Positions 52,381 to 64,000 of a DNA stretch of 64,000 nucleotides are shown one piece after another. The notes below the pieces were generated by a model. The model had not been told where the DNA came from, made no database searches, and saw only the letters and a program-made list of their open reading frames with translations. The stretch is taken from contig NC_087071.1 in the NCBI RefSeq assembly GCF_963678635.1, forward strand, positions 12,973,088 through 13,037,087, read 5' to 3'. Position 1 is the first letter of the stretch; each line of letters starts with the position of its first letter. A program made the position numbers and the translations under genes. The stretch is from Symsagittifera roscoffensis. Its lineage: Eukaryota; Xenacoelomorpha; Acoela; Convolutidae.

Positions 52381-54600
52381 ACAAATCAACTTTACTATAC
52401 ACATAATTTGTTATTGGTTTTTGGATTCCACAAACTGTTCCGCAAATTCGCCTATTTTGAAGCAATTTCGAAAAATGGAGACTTTCAGCTAATTGTTTGT
52501 TCAATCCAAAACAGCAAAGAAGATCAAAGAAAAGTAGCAATATTGCGGATTCTGAGACAAATCTGATTTTTGCCTGATGCGGAATCTGCTTGCAATTCAC
52601 AAAAAGTACGTTTGGCCTCTTAATGGATCGCCGGATAGCAAATTTTTGAAGAGACGTCAGTATTGGTCAATGAGCTTGCTTTTCATTTGTTTTTTTTTCA
52701 CTCATAATTTTTTTAAATTTATTTGAAATTAGTAGGTGAATGGGTGTGGTCTTATTGAAGCTGAAATCCACGTCAGGTTCCAAATTCCTATGGAAATTTC
52801 ATATCATAAACTTTGTCTCAGTTTTGGAATAAAATTATCTTCGAAAAAAGTAACTTAGGTAAAACCAACTGCAGGTGGATCGGAAAACTCATACTTAATC
52901 TCAAGGTTTTAAAATAACAAAACCCTTTAGCAAAAAAAAATCGATTCGAAAGTATTGAAAAAATAAAATGATTGAATGAAATTATTAAAAATGAAATAAA
53001 AAACAACTATGTTTACAACAAAACAAGACTGCTTGTATATCAAGGCGAAGTCCTTATAACTCCGACAACAATTCAAAAAAAATGCTTGAAAAATTAACGA
53101 AATTGAAACAAAAAACTTTTATTATGATTTTTTATTTTTGTTCAATTTATCATCCCTAATCTAAAATACAAAGGCTGAATTTTGCGTCATGTTTTCTGAA
53201 ACTTCAGAACGCAAATGTTTTGCCTCTATTCGGAAAGCAATAATTCGCCGCTTAAGCCTGCTAAAAAACGCAATAAATCACCCGTTGACTATCCCAAATT
53301 AGCAAAATTAGGAACTTTTAAACCATCATAACTTTACGGAAAATGATTACAGGTGAAACATTTGTTTATATTTCAGCTAAAGCAACAATATTTTTCAGAT
53401 GAAAGCAGCAAATCCGTCAACATTGCTCACTTTAGAAGTTAAAAACTGTCGGATTGAAAAAACTACCCCAAGCATAAATACTCTGCTTTTTCCTCGAAAG
53501 TTGGAACAACAAAACTAAACATCGATAATAAAAAAAGTTATAAAAAAAGAGTAACAAGGTTCTCATTTCAGGGCAAAACCTTAAATGCTGCACTGTTTCA
53601 AAAAAAAAGATTTATGAACTGTTCTTCCATGACAACAGCCGAAATTTAATGGTAAGTGATATAAGAAATAATAAGAACAAATAGCATGCGTGAAATCAAA
53701 TTGGTACAAATCTGAGCGACAGATAATGCAAGGCACTCTTAAACTTTGCGCTTACACTTCCTTAATTATAGATAAAAGCAGAAATTCGAAAGAATTATGT
53801 CAGAATATGGTAGAACTAAACATTTTAAAATCCACATCTTAACTGTATCAAATTTTTTCCTCGGATTTCATTGATTTTAAAACAATGCTGTGATATTATT
53901 GCAAGCACAAGTGTTAGTCAGGGAAAAAACTGAACAAGACTGCTCGTATTTCAGGGCAAAGCTTTTTATTTGACGAATACAACAATTACGTAGCTCAATT
54001 CACTGAAAAATGTTTGTCATACAACTTTCATACAATTTTCAAAAATTGGTTGGAAAAGGTTTAAACTAAGTTATACGGCTGTTTGATTTTTAAAAAAAGA
54101 TCTGGTGATGAAAAAAACGAGGTTTTTTGTTTCTGAAAAAAATGCTTATCATACAATTCCCATATATGGAAATTGTATGAATAGATTTTTTTTTGATAGC
54201 AACACAAAAGTTTTTCCAAGTAATTGTGAAATTGCCCCTGAAAATTTCTAATTTTTTTAACCGCAATATGAGTTTTGTTGGCAAGCAAGTATTTTCCGAA
54301 AAAAAATTAGGGTGCAAAATTTAGTTTTTTGTGCATAACGTAAACATACCGAACTTTGGTGGAGACGGTCGAAACATACCAATATTTGGTCGAGGCGGTT
54401 GAAACATAGAGTGAGCCCCTCGACTTGGGTTTGAATATCAAATAAAGTTTTGATATTTAAAAAAAAAGAATCATTAAATGGAAAAATATATTACATTCAA
54501 TCAGAAAATGTTTCATTTCAATTTCTCGCGATTGTATTGATCAAGCATGAAAAAAAATTGTCAAAACTCAAAACTCAGTTCAAAAACAAGTTTCTAAGGT

Positions 54601-54718
54601 TCATTTTGTTACGATTTTGCCCCACCGTTGTTCAATTGATTGTAACCCAAATGATTTTGCAGCACTTTCTTCATTGAATCCTTGATAAGCAATTGCACTA
54701 ATCCAGTCACAATTGAAC
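54601..54718 (-). CDS. possible terminal exon in duplication copy 2
   Basis: Identical in sequence to the 50546-50663 exon at an offset of 4055 bp. Same caveats. Confidence 0.3.
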
Positions 54719-55372
54719 CTAAGATTGATTCATCCAGGTGCACTGAATTGCTAACTCCCCCGCGCTGCCGGGACCCGAGTAGAGGGGGAGATTCGAGGGT
54801 TTGAAGTAGGCTTCTTGACAAAAAAGACCAAATGTGGGGGATCCGAAGGCTCCTTATAGCCTTGGTTGATCACATAGATCCAGAGACCTGGTTTTTCCAA
54901 CGTTCCTAATTGCCCTCCATTTTAGCCCAGTTTCCCGCATTGAATGACAGGTTCAAATTACGTAAAGAGAAATCGAGTTTATACAATGAGCAACTCGGAA
55001 CGTAATTCCGTCACGTACTACTGCGAGTTGGAAGACCGCAAATGTTTGAGAAAGCAATTTGGCTTTTCTAGAAAACTCGAGACTTTTACCTTACGGCACA
55101 GAAAATACTGAAATATTAGGCGTTTGCAGCTTTTGAAATTTATTCTCACTCATCCCGCAAGTAAAATTGAGTGTGATAGGATTTTTTGAGGCGTTTAACC
55201 ATTGTGAATTTCTCGAATTATTTCTGAGTCAATTTCTCGACAGCTAAATTAAGTTATATGAGATCTACTAGAAAACTAAAAGCATCACTTTGTAAAAAGT
55301 TTTTTTTTTTAAATTGATAAATTGTATAAATATTTGCAGCTTCAACTACTTTGGAAACTAATTAAGAGTTTT

Positions 55373-55873
55373 TCACAAATAACAACTGTCGAGATCACAG
55401 TAGGCATCCACTTCTGAGTCATCTTCGATATTATGGTAGATTTCCTGGATTTGAGTCATGGTGTAGCATTTGTTGTCAGTCACTTCGGCCCAACGATACG
55501 TCACAAAAAAAATGTGGTCTTTGATTTTGCTTTGTAGAAACGCTTGTTCTGTTTCACCTCGAATCCAGAGTCGGTTGAGAAAATTTTTCTGATACAGGAA
55601 TTGAATATCCTTACCTTCGTAATGAAATGTCGTTAAATGTTGCGGAAATAAGCATTATTGATCACGTTTGATGTTTTTAGGGTCAGCTCCAGTGTGTAAC
55701 ATTGTTGTCTGTTTGTCAGAGTAGATTTCCGCTATCAAATAACACTCCTATGCTGTTTTTATTTCGAACATAATAGGATCGATATCGTCGATGAAGACGG
55801 CAACTTGTGACTCATATCCCATTTTTTGAAAAACCTTTGATGCAATGAACACGGCAAGCTTGCATTTGCCCAT
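55373..55873 (-). pseudogene. decayed 167-codon ORF, copy 2 (two internal stops)
   Basis: Same length and frame as 51316-51816. The fourth codon is TGC (MGKCKL) where copy 1 has TGA. The TAG after IKIA and TAA after IKRDQ are shared by both copies, so the gene was broken before the duplication unless these stops are read through or spliced out. Confidence 0.5.
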
Positions 55874-58400
55874 TATCCTTTGAACATACAAAATTTTTTT
55901 TATAATTTTTGCAATACAAAATATAGCTATGGAAACTACAGATCAGACTTGTGATATCAATCCAAGAAAAACTTCAAAAAATGTTTCAATCAGAAATCAT
56001 TTCAATTAAATCATTACAACAGCTGATTTTTTAAATGAATATCTGAAGCCACAAATCTCTGAAACGGCTGTAGCCATGCCTAGGAACTCAGTATCAGTAT
56101 CCTTTTACTCGAAAAATGTGTAGGCGAAAAGAATGAGTTTTTGATAGTTAATGGCATTACGATGCCCAACTGTGCGCTGTCTAGGCGCACAATTTTGTGT
56201 CTGTATGTTTCTCGATTCCAAAGACAAGTATTTCAACATGCCCCAAAACGTTTGTGGATTCCAATTCTAAAATTTTACTGGATTCCGCGTACAAATATCT
56301 GTAACGTACATTTTGTCGGCACACTAACTTGCCGCGGATTCCGCAGCGAGCGAATAAAGGTATTTAACTAGGCTTCAGCAAACTTAAGCGGATTTCGCAT
56401 ATAGTTTGTGGATTTCGTTTACAGTTGTGGATTCCGCAACAAATCAACTTTACTATACACATAATTTGTTATTGGTTTTTGGATTCTACAAACTGTTCCG
56501 CAAATTCGCCTATTTTGAAGCAATTTCGAAAAATGGAGAATTTCAGCTAATTGTTCGTTCAATCCAAAACAGCAAAGAAGATCAAAGAAAAGTAGCAATA
56601 TTGCGGATTCTGAGACAAATCTGATTTTTGCCTGATGCGGAATCTGCTTGCAATTCACAAAAAGTACGTTTGGCCTCTTAATGGATCGCCGGATAGCAAA
56701 TTTTTGAAGAGACGTCAGTATTGGTCAATGAGCTTGCTTTTCATTTTTTTTTTTTTCACTCATAATTTTTTTAAATTTATTTGAAATTAGTAGGTGAATG
56801 GGTGTGGTCTTATTGAAGCTGAAATCCACGTCAGGTTCCAAATTCCTATGGAAATTTCATATCATAAACTTTGTCTCAGTTTTGGAATAAAATTATCTTC
56901 GAAAAAAGTAACTTAGGTAAAACCAACTGCAGGTGGATCGGAAAACTCATACTTAATCTCAAGGTTTTAAAAGAACAAAACCCTTTAGCAAAAAAAAATC
57001 GATTCGAAAGTATTGAAAAAATAAAATGATTGAATGAAATTATTAAAAATGAAATAAAAAACAACTATGCTTACAACAAAACAAGACTGCTTGTATATCA
57101 AGGCGAAGTCCTTATAACTCCGACAACAATTCAAAAAAAATGCTTGAAAAATTAACGAAATTGAAACAAAAAACTTTTATTATGATTTTTTATTTTTGTT
57201 CAATTTATCATCCCTAATCTAAAATACAAAGGCTGAATTTTGCGTCATGTTTTCTGAAACTTCAGAACGCAAATGTTTTGCCTCTATTCGGAAAGCAATA
57301 ATTCGCCGCTTAAGCCTGCTAAAAAACGCAATAAATCACCCGTTGACTATCCCAAATTAGCAAAATTAGGAACTTTTAAACCATCATAACTTTACGGAAA
57401 ATGATTACAGGTGAAACATTTGTTTATATTTCAGCTAAAGCAACAATATTTTTCAGATGAAAGCAGCAAATCCGTCAACATTGCTCACTTTAGAAGTTAA
57501 AAACTGTCGGATTGAAAAAACTACCCCAAGCATAAATACTCTGCTTTTTCCTCGAAAGTTGGAACAACAAAACTAAACATCGATAATAAAAAAGTTATAA
57601 AAAAAAGAGTAACAAGGTTCTCATTTCAGGGCAAAACCTTAAATGCTGCACTGTTTCAAAAAAAAAGATTTATGAACTGTTCTTCCATGACAACAGCCGA
57701 AATTTAATGGTAAGTGATATAAGAAATAATAAGAACAAATAGCATGCGTGAAATCAAATTGGTACAAATCTGAGCGACAGATAATGCAAGGCACTCTTAA
57801 ACTTTGCGCTTACACTTCCTTAATTATAGATAAAAGCAGAAATTCGAAAGAATTATGTCAGAATATGGTAGAACTAAACATTTTAAAATCCACATCTTAA
57901 CTGTATCAAATTTTTTCCTCGGATTTCATTGATTTTAAAACAATGCTGTGATATTATTGCAAGCACAAGTGTTAGTCAGGGAAAAAAACTGAACAAGACT
58001 GCTCGTATTTCAGGGCAAAGCTTTTTATTTGACGAATACAACAATTACGTAGCTCAATTCACTGAAAAATGTTTGTCATACAACTTTCATACAATTTTCA
58101 AAAATTGGTTGGAAAAGGTTTAAACTAAGTTATACGGCTGTTTGATTTTTAAAAAAAGATCTGGTGATGAAAAAAACGAGGTTTTTTGTTTCTGAAAAAA
58201 ATGCTTATCATACAATTCCCATATATGGAAATTGTATGAATAGATTTTTTTTGATAGCAACACAAAAGTTTTTCCAAGTAATTGTGAAATTGCCCCTGAA
58301 AATTTCTAATTTTTTTAACCGCAATATGAGTTTTGTTGGCAAGCAAGTATTTTCCGAAAAAAAATTAGGGTGCAAAATTTAGTTTTTTGTGCATAACGTA

Positions 58401-59651
58401 GTGCTGGATTCACTAATGTTGGATTTTTTTCCTTTTTGCTCAATAATTTTTTTAAAAAACGCTGAAAACTCCTATTTCTTCCGTATAGCGTGTTTGTTTA
58501 TGCCTTGGTTAATGTCTCATAACTCGAAAATTTTGCCGAAATTTAAAAGTTTGCAAATTTTTTTATATCATTTGTGAAAGAAAGCGCTAAGACAATTTAG
58601 GTCGTTTTCTAATGCAAGATCGCCAATCTTGGGTACTTCGAGTAAACCAAGTACTTTGTCACATGCGTTCGTTTACGAACACAACCCAAAATTTTTCAGA
58701 AACTGAATTCAGAAACAAAAATCAACTTTTGGCTTATGGAAAATTACCTATCATACAACTCTCATGTATGGAAATTTGCTTATTGTAGAAATTTGATACA
58801 ATTTTCTGTACGTAAGGAGTTGTATAAAAATGTATGACAAAAAATTTCTCGTAAATGGAAATTGTATGATAAGAAGTTTTGTTCAACCCGGTGCTTTGAA
58901 CAAAACTTGGATCATTGCTTACTGATTTCAGTCGTGAGCAATTTTGAAGTTCGGGATAATTCGTGATAAACTTAGTTGATTAGGACTCGTTTCTCAGCGA
59001 CTGCGGAGACAGGTTTTGTTGAGTGGTGGGCTTGTCCCTGCTGAGAACACAAAATTTTTTGAATGGTGTACACGCCACAATAATAACCTGTCATGAGTCT
59101 AAATAAGCTAATTGTGGAGGGTTCTCATCCTGGAGGTACCGAGTGTAAGAAAATTTGAAACAATCAATTTCGATACGCATTCTTATTGGCTAAATGCTTT
59201 TCTCACGAAATCGAAGTCAATATCAATTGAAAAAGAAAATGTAATATAATTGATTTAAGGCAAGCTAATTGGTCTTAAAAATTTTATACACGACTCACAT
59301 AATAACACTTTTAAATGAGATATCATCAGCCTGAAATTCATAGTTTTGCCAATTGTCAGTACAAGTTTAACAAAGTACAATTGGGTACCACGAATAGGCA
59401 ATTATGAAAGATGGGTCTTGCATTTGTCGTGATGATTTTAAAGAGAACAATAACGAATGCCAGCCATATTTTCGAAGGAGACCAATCAAAGCCCGCACCG
59501 AGAAGATTTTTTATTTCTGACCTAAGATACTAAAGATACTTAACTAAAATACTATACTTAATCTAATATTCTGGTCAGAAATTTTTTGTGAAATGTTTAC
59601 ATAAAGCAGTAATCAGAAATTAAGGAAATCTATTACGGAAAAAAATATATC
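58401..59651. other. spacer downstream of the duplication
   Basis: Contains inverse-related CATACAA...ATGGAAATTGTATGA pieces near 58745 and 58855, related to 54150 and 58205 in the duplication. No gene. Confidence 0.4.
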
Positions 59652-59723
59652 CGGCTGTGGCTCGAAACCTCAAACTGCGAATTTGTGGAACAATTTGCTA
59701 ACCGGTAGGCCACATGGTCAGAA
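59652..59723 (-). tRNA. tRNA-like sequence or SINE head (probably pseudogene)
   Basis: The minus strand reads GACCATGTGGCCTACCGGTT AGCA.. with an A-box-like TGGCCTACCGG and, 43 bp later, a B-box-like GGTTTCGAGCC. Spacing fits a pol III internal promoter. The acceptor arms do not pair well and I cannot assign an anticodon with confidence, so a tRNA-derived SINE head or decayed tRNA is more likely than an active gene. Confidence 0.4.
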
Positions 59724-60699
59724 TCTACAGGATAGTTTCAGCCAGTTAATGCAATACAACACTTGTTAGAACAAATGTTACTTTGCATTGTACTGCTATG
59801 GCTAAAGCGTGTACTCGAAGCATGTTTATCTCGATAGTTGTGAAGCTTACTGATTTCTGTTTATTTCTTTCCAGTAATTGTTTATTTCTAAGCTAAGAAA
59901 GAATTAGATCTTTCCTGTACAGAAAAAAATGGCAAATAATCCATATAAAAGTTCTATCTAGAAAAGCAGCGTTCGCTGGGTACGGGTCAGCATTGGGACA
60001 GTTCAGCGCTTTGCTCTGATAGCAGTTTTTTATATCTGAAGCTTTGAGTTTTAAGGGTACATGGAAAATAAGTGCATATCATTGTTCAAGCAAGAAAGAG
60101 AAATACAGTTTTGGCTGCGATACCAGAATTGATTTACTCAAAACGTAAAACTAAAAAGTACGAGGAGCTATAGTAATTTTTATTTTAAGTTTGCCAAAAA
60201 ATTATATTCAGAAACTGTTTACTTGATGCGTTTTTGCGTTCAATTATTCTTTCTACGTTTTCTTGATAGATTTAGAAACTGCAGAGTCAGAACTAGATTT
60301 AATTACGTGCTTTTACGTGCTTCTACATGTATTTTAGAAAATAAACCACCCCCGAGGAAGGCCAACTTATAAAAAGCTTAGAATAGTCTTCTGTTTTACT
60401 CGTGAATAGCTTTTTCTTTCTTTTCGAGAAAATAGGTTACATTGCCGTCTATGCTAGTTTTCTAATGAAAACTTGTGGAACCGAGTACTGATAGGATTGC
60501 TGTAATAAGCAAAAATATGTCGATAAATAAAAACTTGACATGTAAACGGCACAGCTGTTATGAGTATATTTTACGAGGCTTCTGGTTTGGCTAAATTATG
60601 ACAGGGTTGCTTAAACTCACTCAGGAGAATGAAAACATACGGTCCATTAGTTTGAACCTAGATGGGATATAGTACCGCCAAAGAAGCCGATCGTTGGAG
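59724..60699. other. AT-rich spacer
   Basis: One more copy of the CGCTTTGCTCTGATA..GCAG motif lies near 60005-60030. No gene. Confidence 0.4.
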
Positions 60700-61540
60700 G
60701 TAGGCGAGGATGGCTGAAGTGGGGGCCATTCCATCCCACGTGAATATTATCGGTAACTCTGGAGCGAATCTACTCAAAGTTTACGGTGAGTCTCTTGGGC
60801 TGGCTATTAATAGCGCGGGAGTGAAAGTATTCCCCGGCGAAAAACAAGGTTTCTGTGCATCCGAGAAGGCCAGAACAGGGCGTTACTGTAGTTAAGAGGC
60901 AATGACAAAATCAAAGGGATAAGAGACTGACTAATGACCTTAAACCAGGGAGTTCTCATTTATTCAACCAGGGCTATGTTTGATTACCTTAAATCAAGGA
61001 TCAAAAAAATACTGAAGTTGCACTTTCGGCGCTTCACAGCTATCCCAGAAGTCTCGGCCAATATGCACGTTTACCTAAAAGTAGTTATCAAAAAACTCTC
61101 GATGAGACCCTTGGTTTTGCTGTCACAGCAGATGGGACAACCAATGAGTATCTTTAACTCGTAAACATAAGTGAAATTCGATTACCATCTTTTTTATGAT
61201 AAGATGGAGGTATAGCGCGAAAATGGTGGTATAGCTCAGAGATAACTATTTTTTGACATCAAGGACACCAAAACAAGGAGCTACTGTAAAAAAGGAGGCA
61301 ATGATAGAAATTGAGGGGAAAAAGACTGGCTAAAAACCTTAAGCAAGGGGTTGTCATCCGTGTTAGGGTTTTCACAACCGTAAATCGAAGACCTAATAAA
61401 CGCCAAAGAAGAATTTTCAACGTTTCACAACTATGTCAGAATTCTCGGCCGATATGTACATTGGCTTGGAAGCAGTTATTCAAAACAGCTCAATGAAATC
61501 CTTCGTTTTTCTGCCACAGCATATTGTAATATTGAGCATT
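60700..61540 (+). pseudogene. degenerate ORF present in two tandem copies (period about 399 bp)
   Basis: Aligned landmarks: AGAACAGGGCGTTACTG (60872) with AAAACAAGGAGCTACTG (61269), and GAGGCAATGA in both. In one frame copy 1 encodes KRLTNDLKPGSSHL, KNTEVALSALHSYPRSLGQY, ARLPKSSYQKTLDETLGFAV, TADGTTNEYL and a stop; copy 2 encodes the related HNYVRILGRYVHWLGSSYSK. Stops interrupt both. A preceding 61-codon frame (60710-60895, MAEVGAIPSHVNIIGNSGAN) is of higher GC. I do not recognise the family; a mobile-element protein is possible. Confidence 0.4.
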
Positions 61541-64000
61541 GGGGGTCAATATGATTGTCTTTGCTAGCTAAAATTCATTGTTTAAGCATTAGAAACAGAG
61601 TGAAAGTTGCGCTGGGCTTTTTTGTTCTCAATAAACTAAGTATACGAGCCAATGGTGGCTAAGAGTGCTTGGTTTTGAAATGTGATTCTCCTTTTTTCTT
61701 TTCTGTGTGGTGACTGTTCACGCGCATAACGTTTGTTTGTTTCATATTTTTTTGAGGAACAGTGGGAATCAGTGGGAGGACCCTGAGGTTAGGTCGATTC
61801 AATATAACTTCACTTGAGCTCTCACAAATTTTAATGATGCTTTTTGGGTTTATAATGCTACTTATCGTGCCAATGGTGACTGAGATGGCTTGGTTTTGAC
61901 ATGGTAATTCTTTTTCAAGAAATTTGAAAAAAAAATGTGTTTCCGTGTGTTAATAGTCTATGCGCAGATTTTGTGTACTGTTTTTCATTTAGTGAAAAAA
62001 TGTGAGAGTCAATGCGATTGTCTTGACGAGCCCACTTTCCTTTTTTCAATGAAATTACATGTTTAGCGTTGGAAGCAGAATAAAACTTGCGCTGGCTTGA
62101 TTTCAGTTCGATAAATTTGTTGTCACAAAAAAATTGTTTCTCACTGTAATTCGTGTTGTTTATGGATTTATACTTTAGCTCTCTCAGTTTTTTGATAATT
62201 TATTACGCTTTGGAGTTGGTAGTGCTACAATGGATCTTAAGTTGAAGCATTGAAGAATTAGTTAACGCATTGAAGCATAGCTGAAGTATACGTCTACTTG
62301 CCAATGGTGCCTTACAGTTTTTGGTTTTATAAATTGGATCTTTGTTTTATGAAAAAAAATGCTTAGGTGTGCTTTAGGTCAGGTGCAAGTTTTTGTACAT
62401 TTTTTTTCCATTTTGAGGACCCCTGGAAGTTAATATGAGTGTCTTGGCTAGCTATCTTAGTTATTTTCTTGAACTAAATGGCACATATACTATTTAGCAA
62501 AAATTTTTGAATTGGTAATGGTACAAAAACGGGCCAATTCAGCTTGAAAATTTGTGGTTTTGGATTTTGAGCTTCAGTTCGAAAAAACTGGGGTTCCTTG
62601 TATTATTTAGTATTGAGAGTCAATGTGATTATCCTGGCAAGCTAAATTTCAAGTAATTCCTTGAACTCACTGATTAGGCATTGGAAACAGAGTGAAATTT
62701 GCGCTGGGCTTTTTTGTTCTCAATAAACTAAGTAAACGAGCCAATGGTGCCTGAGAGTGCTTGGTTTTGAAATTTGATTCTCATTTGTTGTAAGAAAAAT
62801 AGTTTGTGTGTTGATTATTCAAGCGCATACCTTTTTTTTATTACTGTTTTTATTTTTGTAGGACCAGTGGGAATCAATGTGATTGCCATGGAGTGCTAGT
62901 TTTGATTTTTTTGAGATCAAATTAAGCGTTGGAAACAGAATGGAAATTGCGCCCGGCTGTTTTTGATCTTCTAAAATTGTCTTCACAAAACTGGTACTTT
63001 TCACTGTATTTGGTCAACTTTTTGCACAACTTCACTTGAGCTCTTTTAAGTTTCAATGATATGGTGATGCAATTTTTTTTGCTTATATTGCCCTTTAATT
63101 GCCAATGTTGACTAAGATAGTTTGGTTTTGAATTTGTAATTCTATGTCAAGAAAATTGTGTTTTTGAGTGTTAATAGGCCATGCGCCGTTTTTTTACTGA
63201 TTTCCCATTTGTAGAAAACTGTGCGATCATTGTAATTGGCTTTGTGACTTAATTTTCATTTTTCGAATGTATCTTCAGATTCAGCTTGGGAAGCAATAAA
63301 TTTTTTGTCAAAAAAGGTTTTTCTTTATTCTTGATCAAGTTTATGAAACTTTACGTCAGCTCTTTCAATTTTAATGATAAAAATGATAAAACAATACGAT
63401 TGGGTTGATAATGCTTCATTGAATCTTAAGTTGCAGCATTCAAGCATTCGTTAAAGCAATGAAGCATAGCTGAAGCGTAACGTTATGTATACGGGCCAAT
63501 TTGTAAATTTTGATCTTCATTTTATGAAAAATGGGTTTCTGTGTTTTAATAGGTACTGCACATGTTTATGTTTTTATTATTGAGGACCTGTGGGTGTCAA
63601 TGTGATTGTCTTGGCGAGCTAAATTCTTTTATTTCCTTGAATTCACAGCTTAGGCTTTGGATTCAGAGTTTATTTTGTGTTGTGTTGTTTTTTTCTACCC
63701 CAATTAGCTACGTATACGTACCAATGGTGCCTGAGTGTGCTGCTTGGTTTTGGAATTAAAAGTTTTCCAAAAAATGCCTTGCTCTGTGAATATACAATTT
63801 GCTCTGGTTTGTTTTCGGTCCAAAAAATTTGTCGTCACAAAACTGATAATTTTCACTTTTCACTGTTTTTGGTGAAATTTATGAAACTTTTTTAAAACTC
63901 TATCGTTTTTAAGAGAAAAAACGATGCAATATTCGGTTGGTTTTGCTTCAATGGATCTTAATTTGAAACGTGGAAGCATTAGTTGAAGGAAGTATTGAAG
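61541..64000. repeat. satellite-like array of about 215-bp diverged units
   Basis: GAGCCAATGGTG.CTGAGAGTGC followed by TTGGTTTTGA recurs near 61650, 61866, 62300, 62735, 63100 and 63720, with weaker copies near 62520 and 63495. Blocks at 61550-61690 and 62600-62790 are the closest pair (about 1085 bp apart), hinting at a higher-order period of five units. GTCAATGTGATTGTCTTGGC and GAAGCATAGCTGAAG are other recurring motifs. The array runs off the end of the window. Confidence 0.7.

Larger units (their letters stand above)
50288..54341. repeat. 4.06-kb tandem duplication, copy 1
   Basis: Starts AAACATACCGAACTTTGGTG within the minisatellite and ends GTGCATAACGT, directly joined to copy 2. Nearly identical to copy 2; differences seen are single substitutions and homopolymer length changes, with the offset growing from 4054 to 4058. 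Contains a decayed minus-strand ORF, a possible minus exon, GCGGATTCC-type repeats, a diverged CGCGCG-element and TTGCC..ACGAGCAG motifs. Confidence 0.95.
54342..58400. repeat. 4.06-kb tandem duplication, copy 2
   Basis: Begins AAACATACCGAACTTTGGTG at 54343 and ends GTGCATAACGTA at 58400, where unique sequence (GTGCTGGATTC) follows. Head-to-tail with copy 1. Only one or two minisatellite units are included at its start. Confidence 0.95.

Overview
This is a nuclear window from an AT-rich, intron-containing eukaryote, most likely an invertebrate animal or a close relative. The evidence is spliced genes whose intron phases join, acceptors that often read TTTCAG or TTTAG, a multi-exon fibronectin-III receptor with a tyrosine-rich tail, an Artemis-type repair-nuclease fragment, a U2 snRNA-like gene, decayed Ty3/gypsy elements, hAT-like MITEs and many minisatellites. 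I cannot name the species. There is no bacterial operon, CRISPR array or rRNA, and there is a 200-base assembly gap at 48347-48546.

Layout. 1-2.6 kb: three small genes (two intronless proteins with PC4-like folds and a two-exon C2H2 protein), with paired CRE octamers and a 54-bp array of CCAAT boxes. 2.6-11.6 kb: repeats, a minus-strand gypsy remnant, a broken zinc-finger exon and a truncated Artemis/DCLRE1C-like fragment. 11.65-20.8 kb: a long decayed minus-strand gypsy element (gag zinc knuckle, RT, RNase H, integrase). 21.15-41.46 kb: the main gene, a type I receptor read here as eight plus-strand exons whose phases all agree. It has FN3 domains, one membrane helix and a cytoplasmic tail of three 165-bp repeats rich in Y-x-N motifs. 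Its introns hold a foldback repeat, a second gypsy element with a 3' LTR, several MITEs, a U2-like snRNA gene between inverted minisatellites, and an antisense 173-aa ORF. 41.5-48.3 kb: diverged duplications. 48.5-58.4 kb: a LINE fragment and a recent 4.06-kb tandem duplication with a decayed 167-codon ORF in each copy. 58.4-64 kb: a tRNA-like sequence, a duplicated degenerate ORF and a satellite-like array running off the window.

How it fits together. The receptor is the only gene whose biology is readable: FN3 ectodomain, membrane helix and many potential SH2 docking tyrosines, so probably a tyrosine-kinase-coupled adhesion or cytokine-like receptor. Most of the rest is transposon and satellite turnover. 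The most unusual item is the U2-like gene: its stems are kept by paired changes while its branch-site recognition box reads GTACTA instead of GTAGTA.
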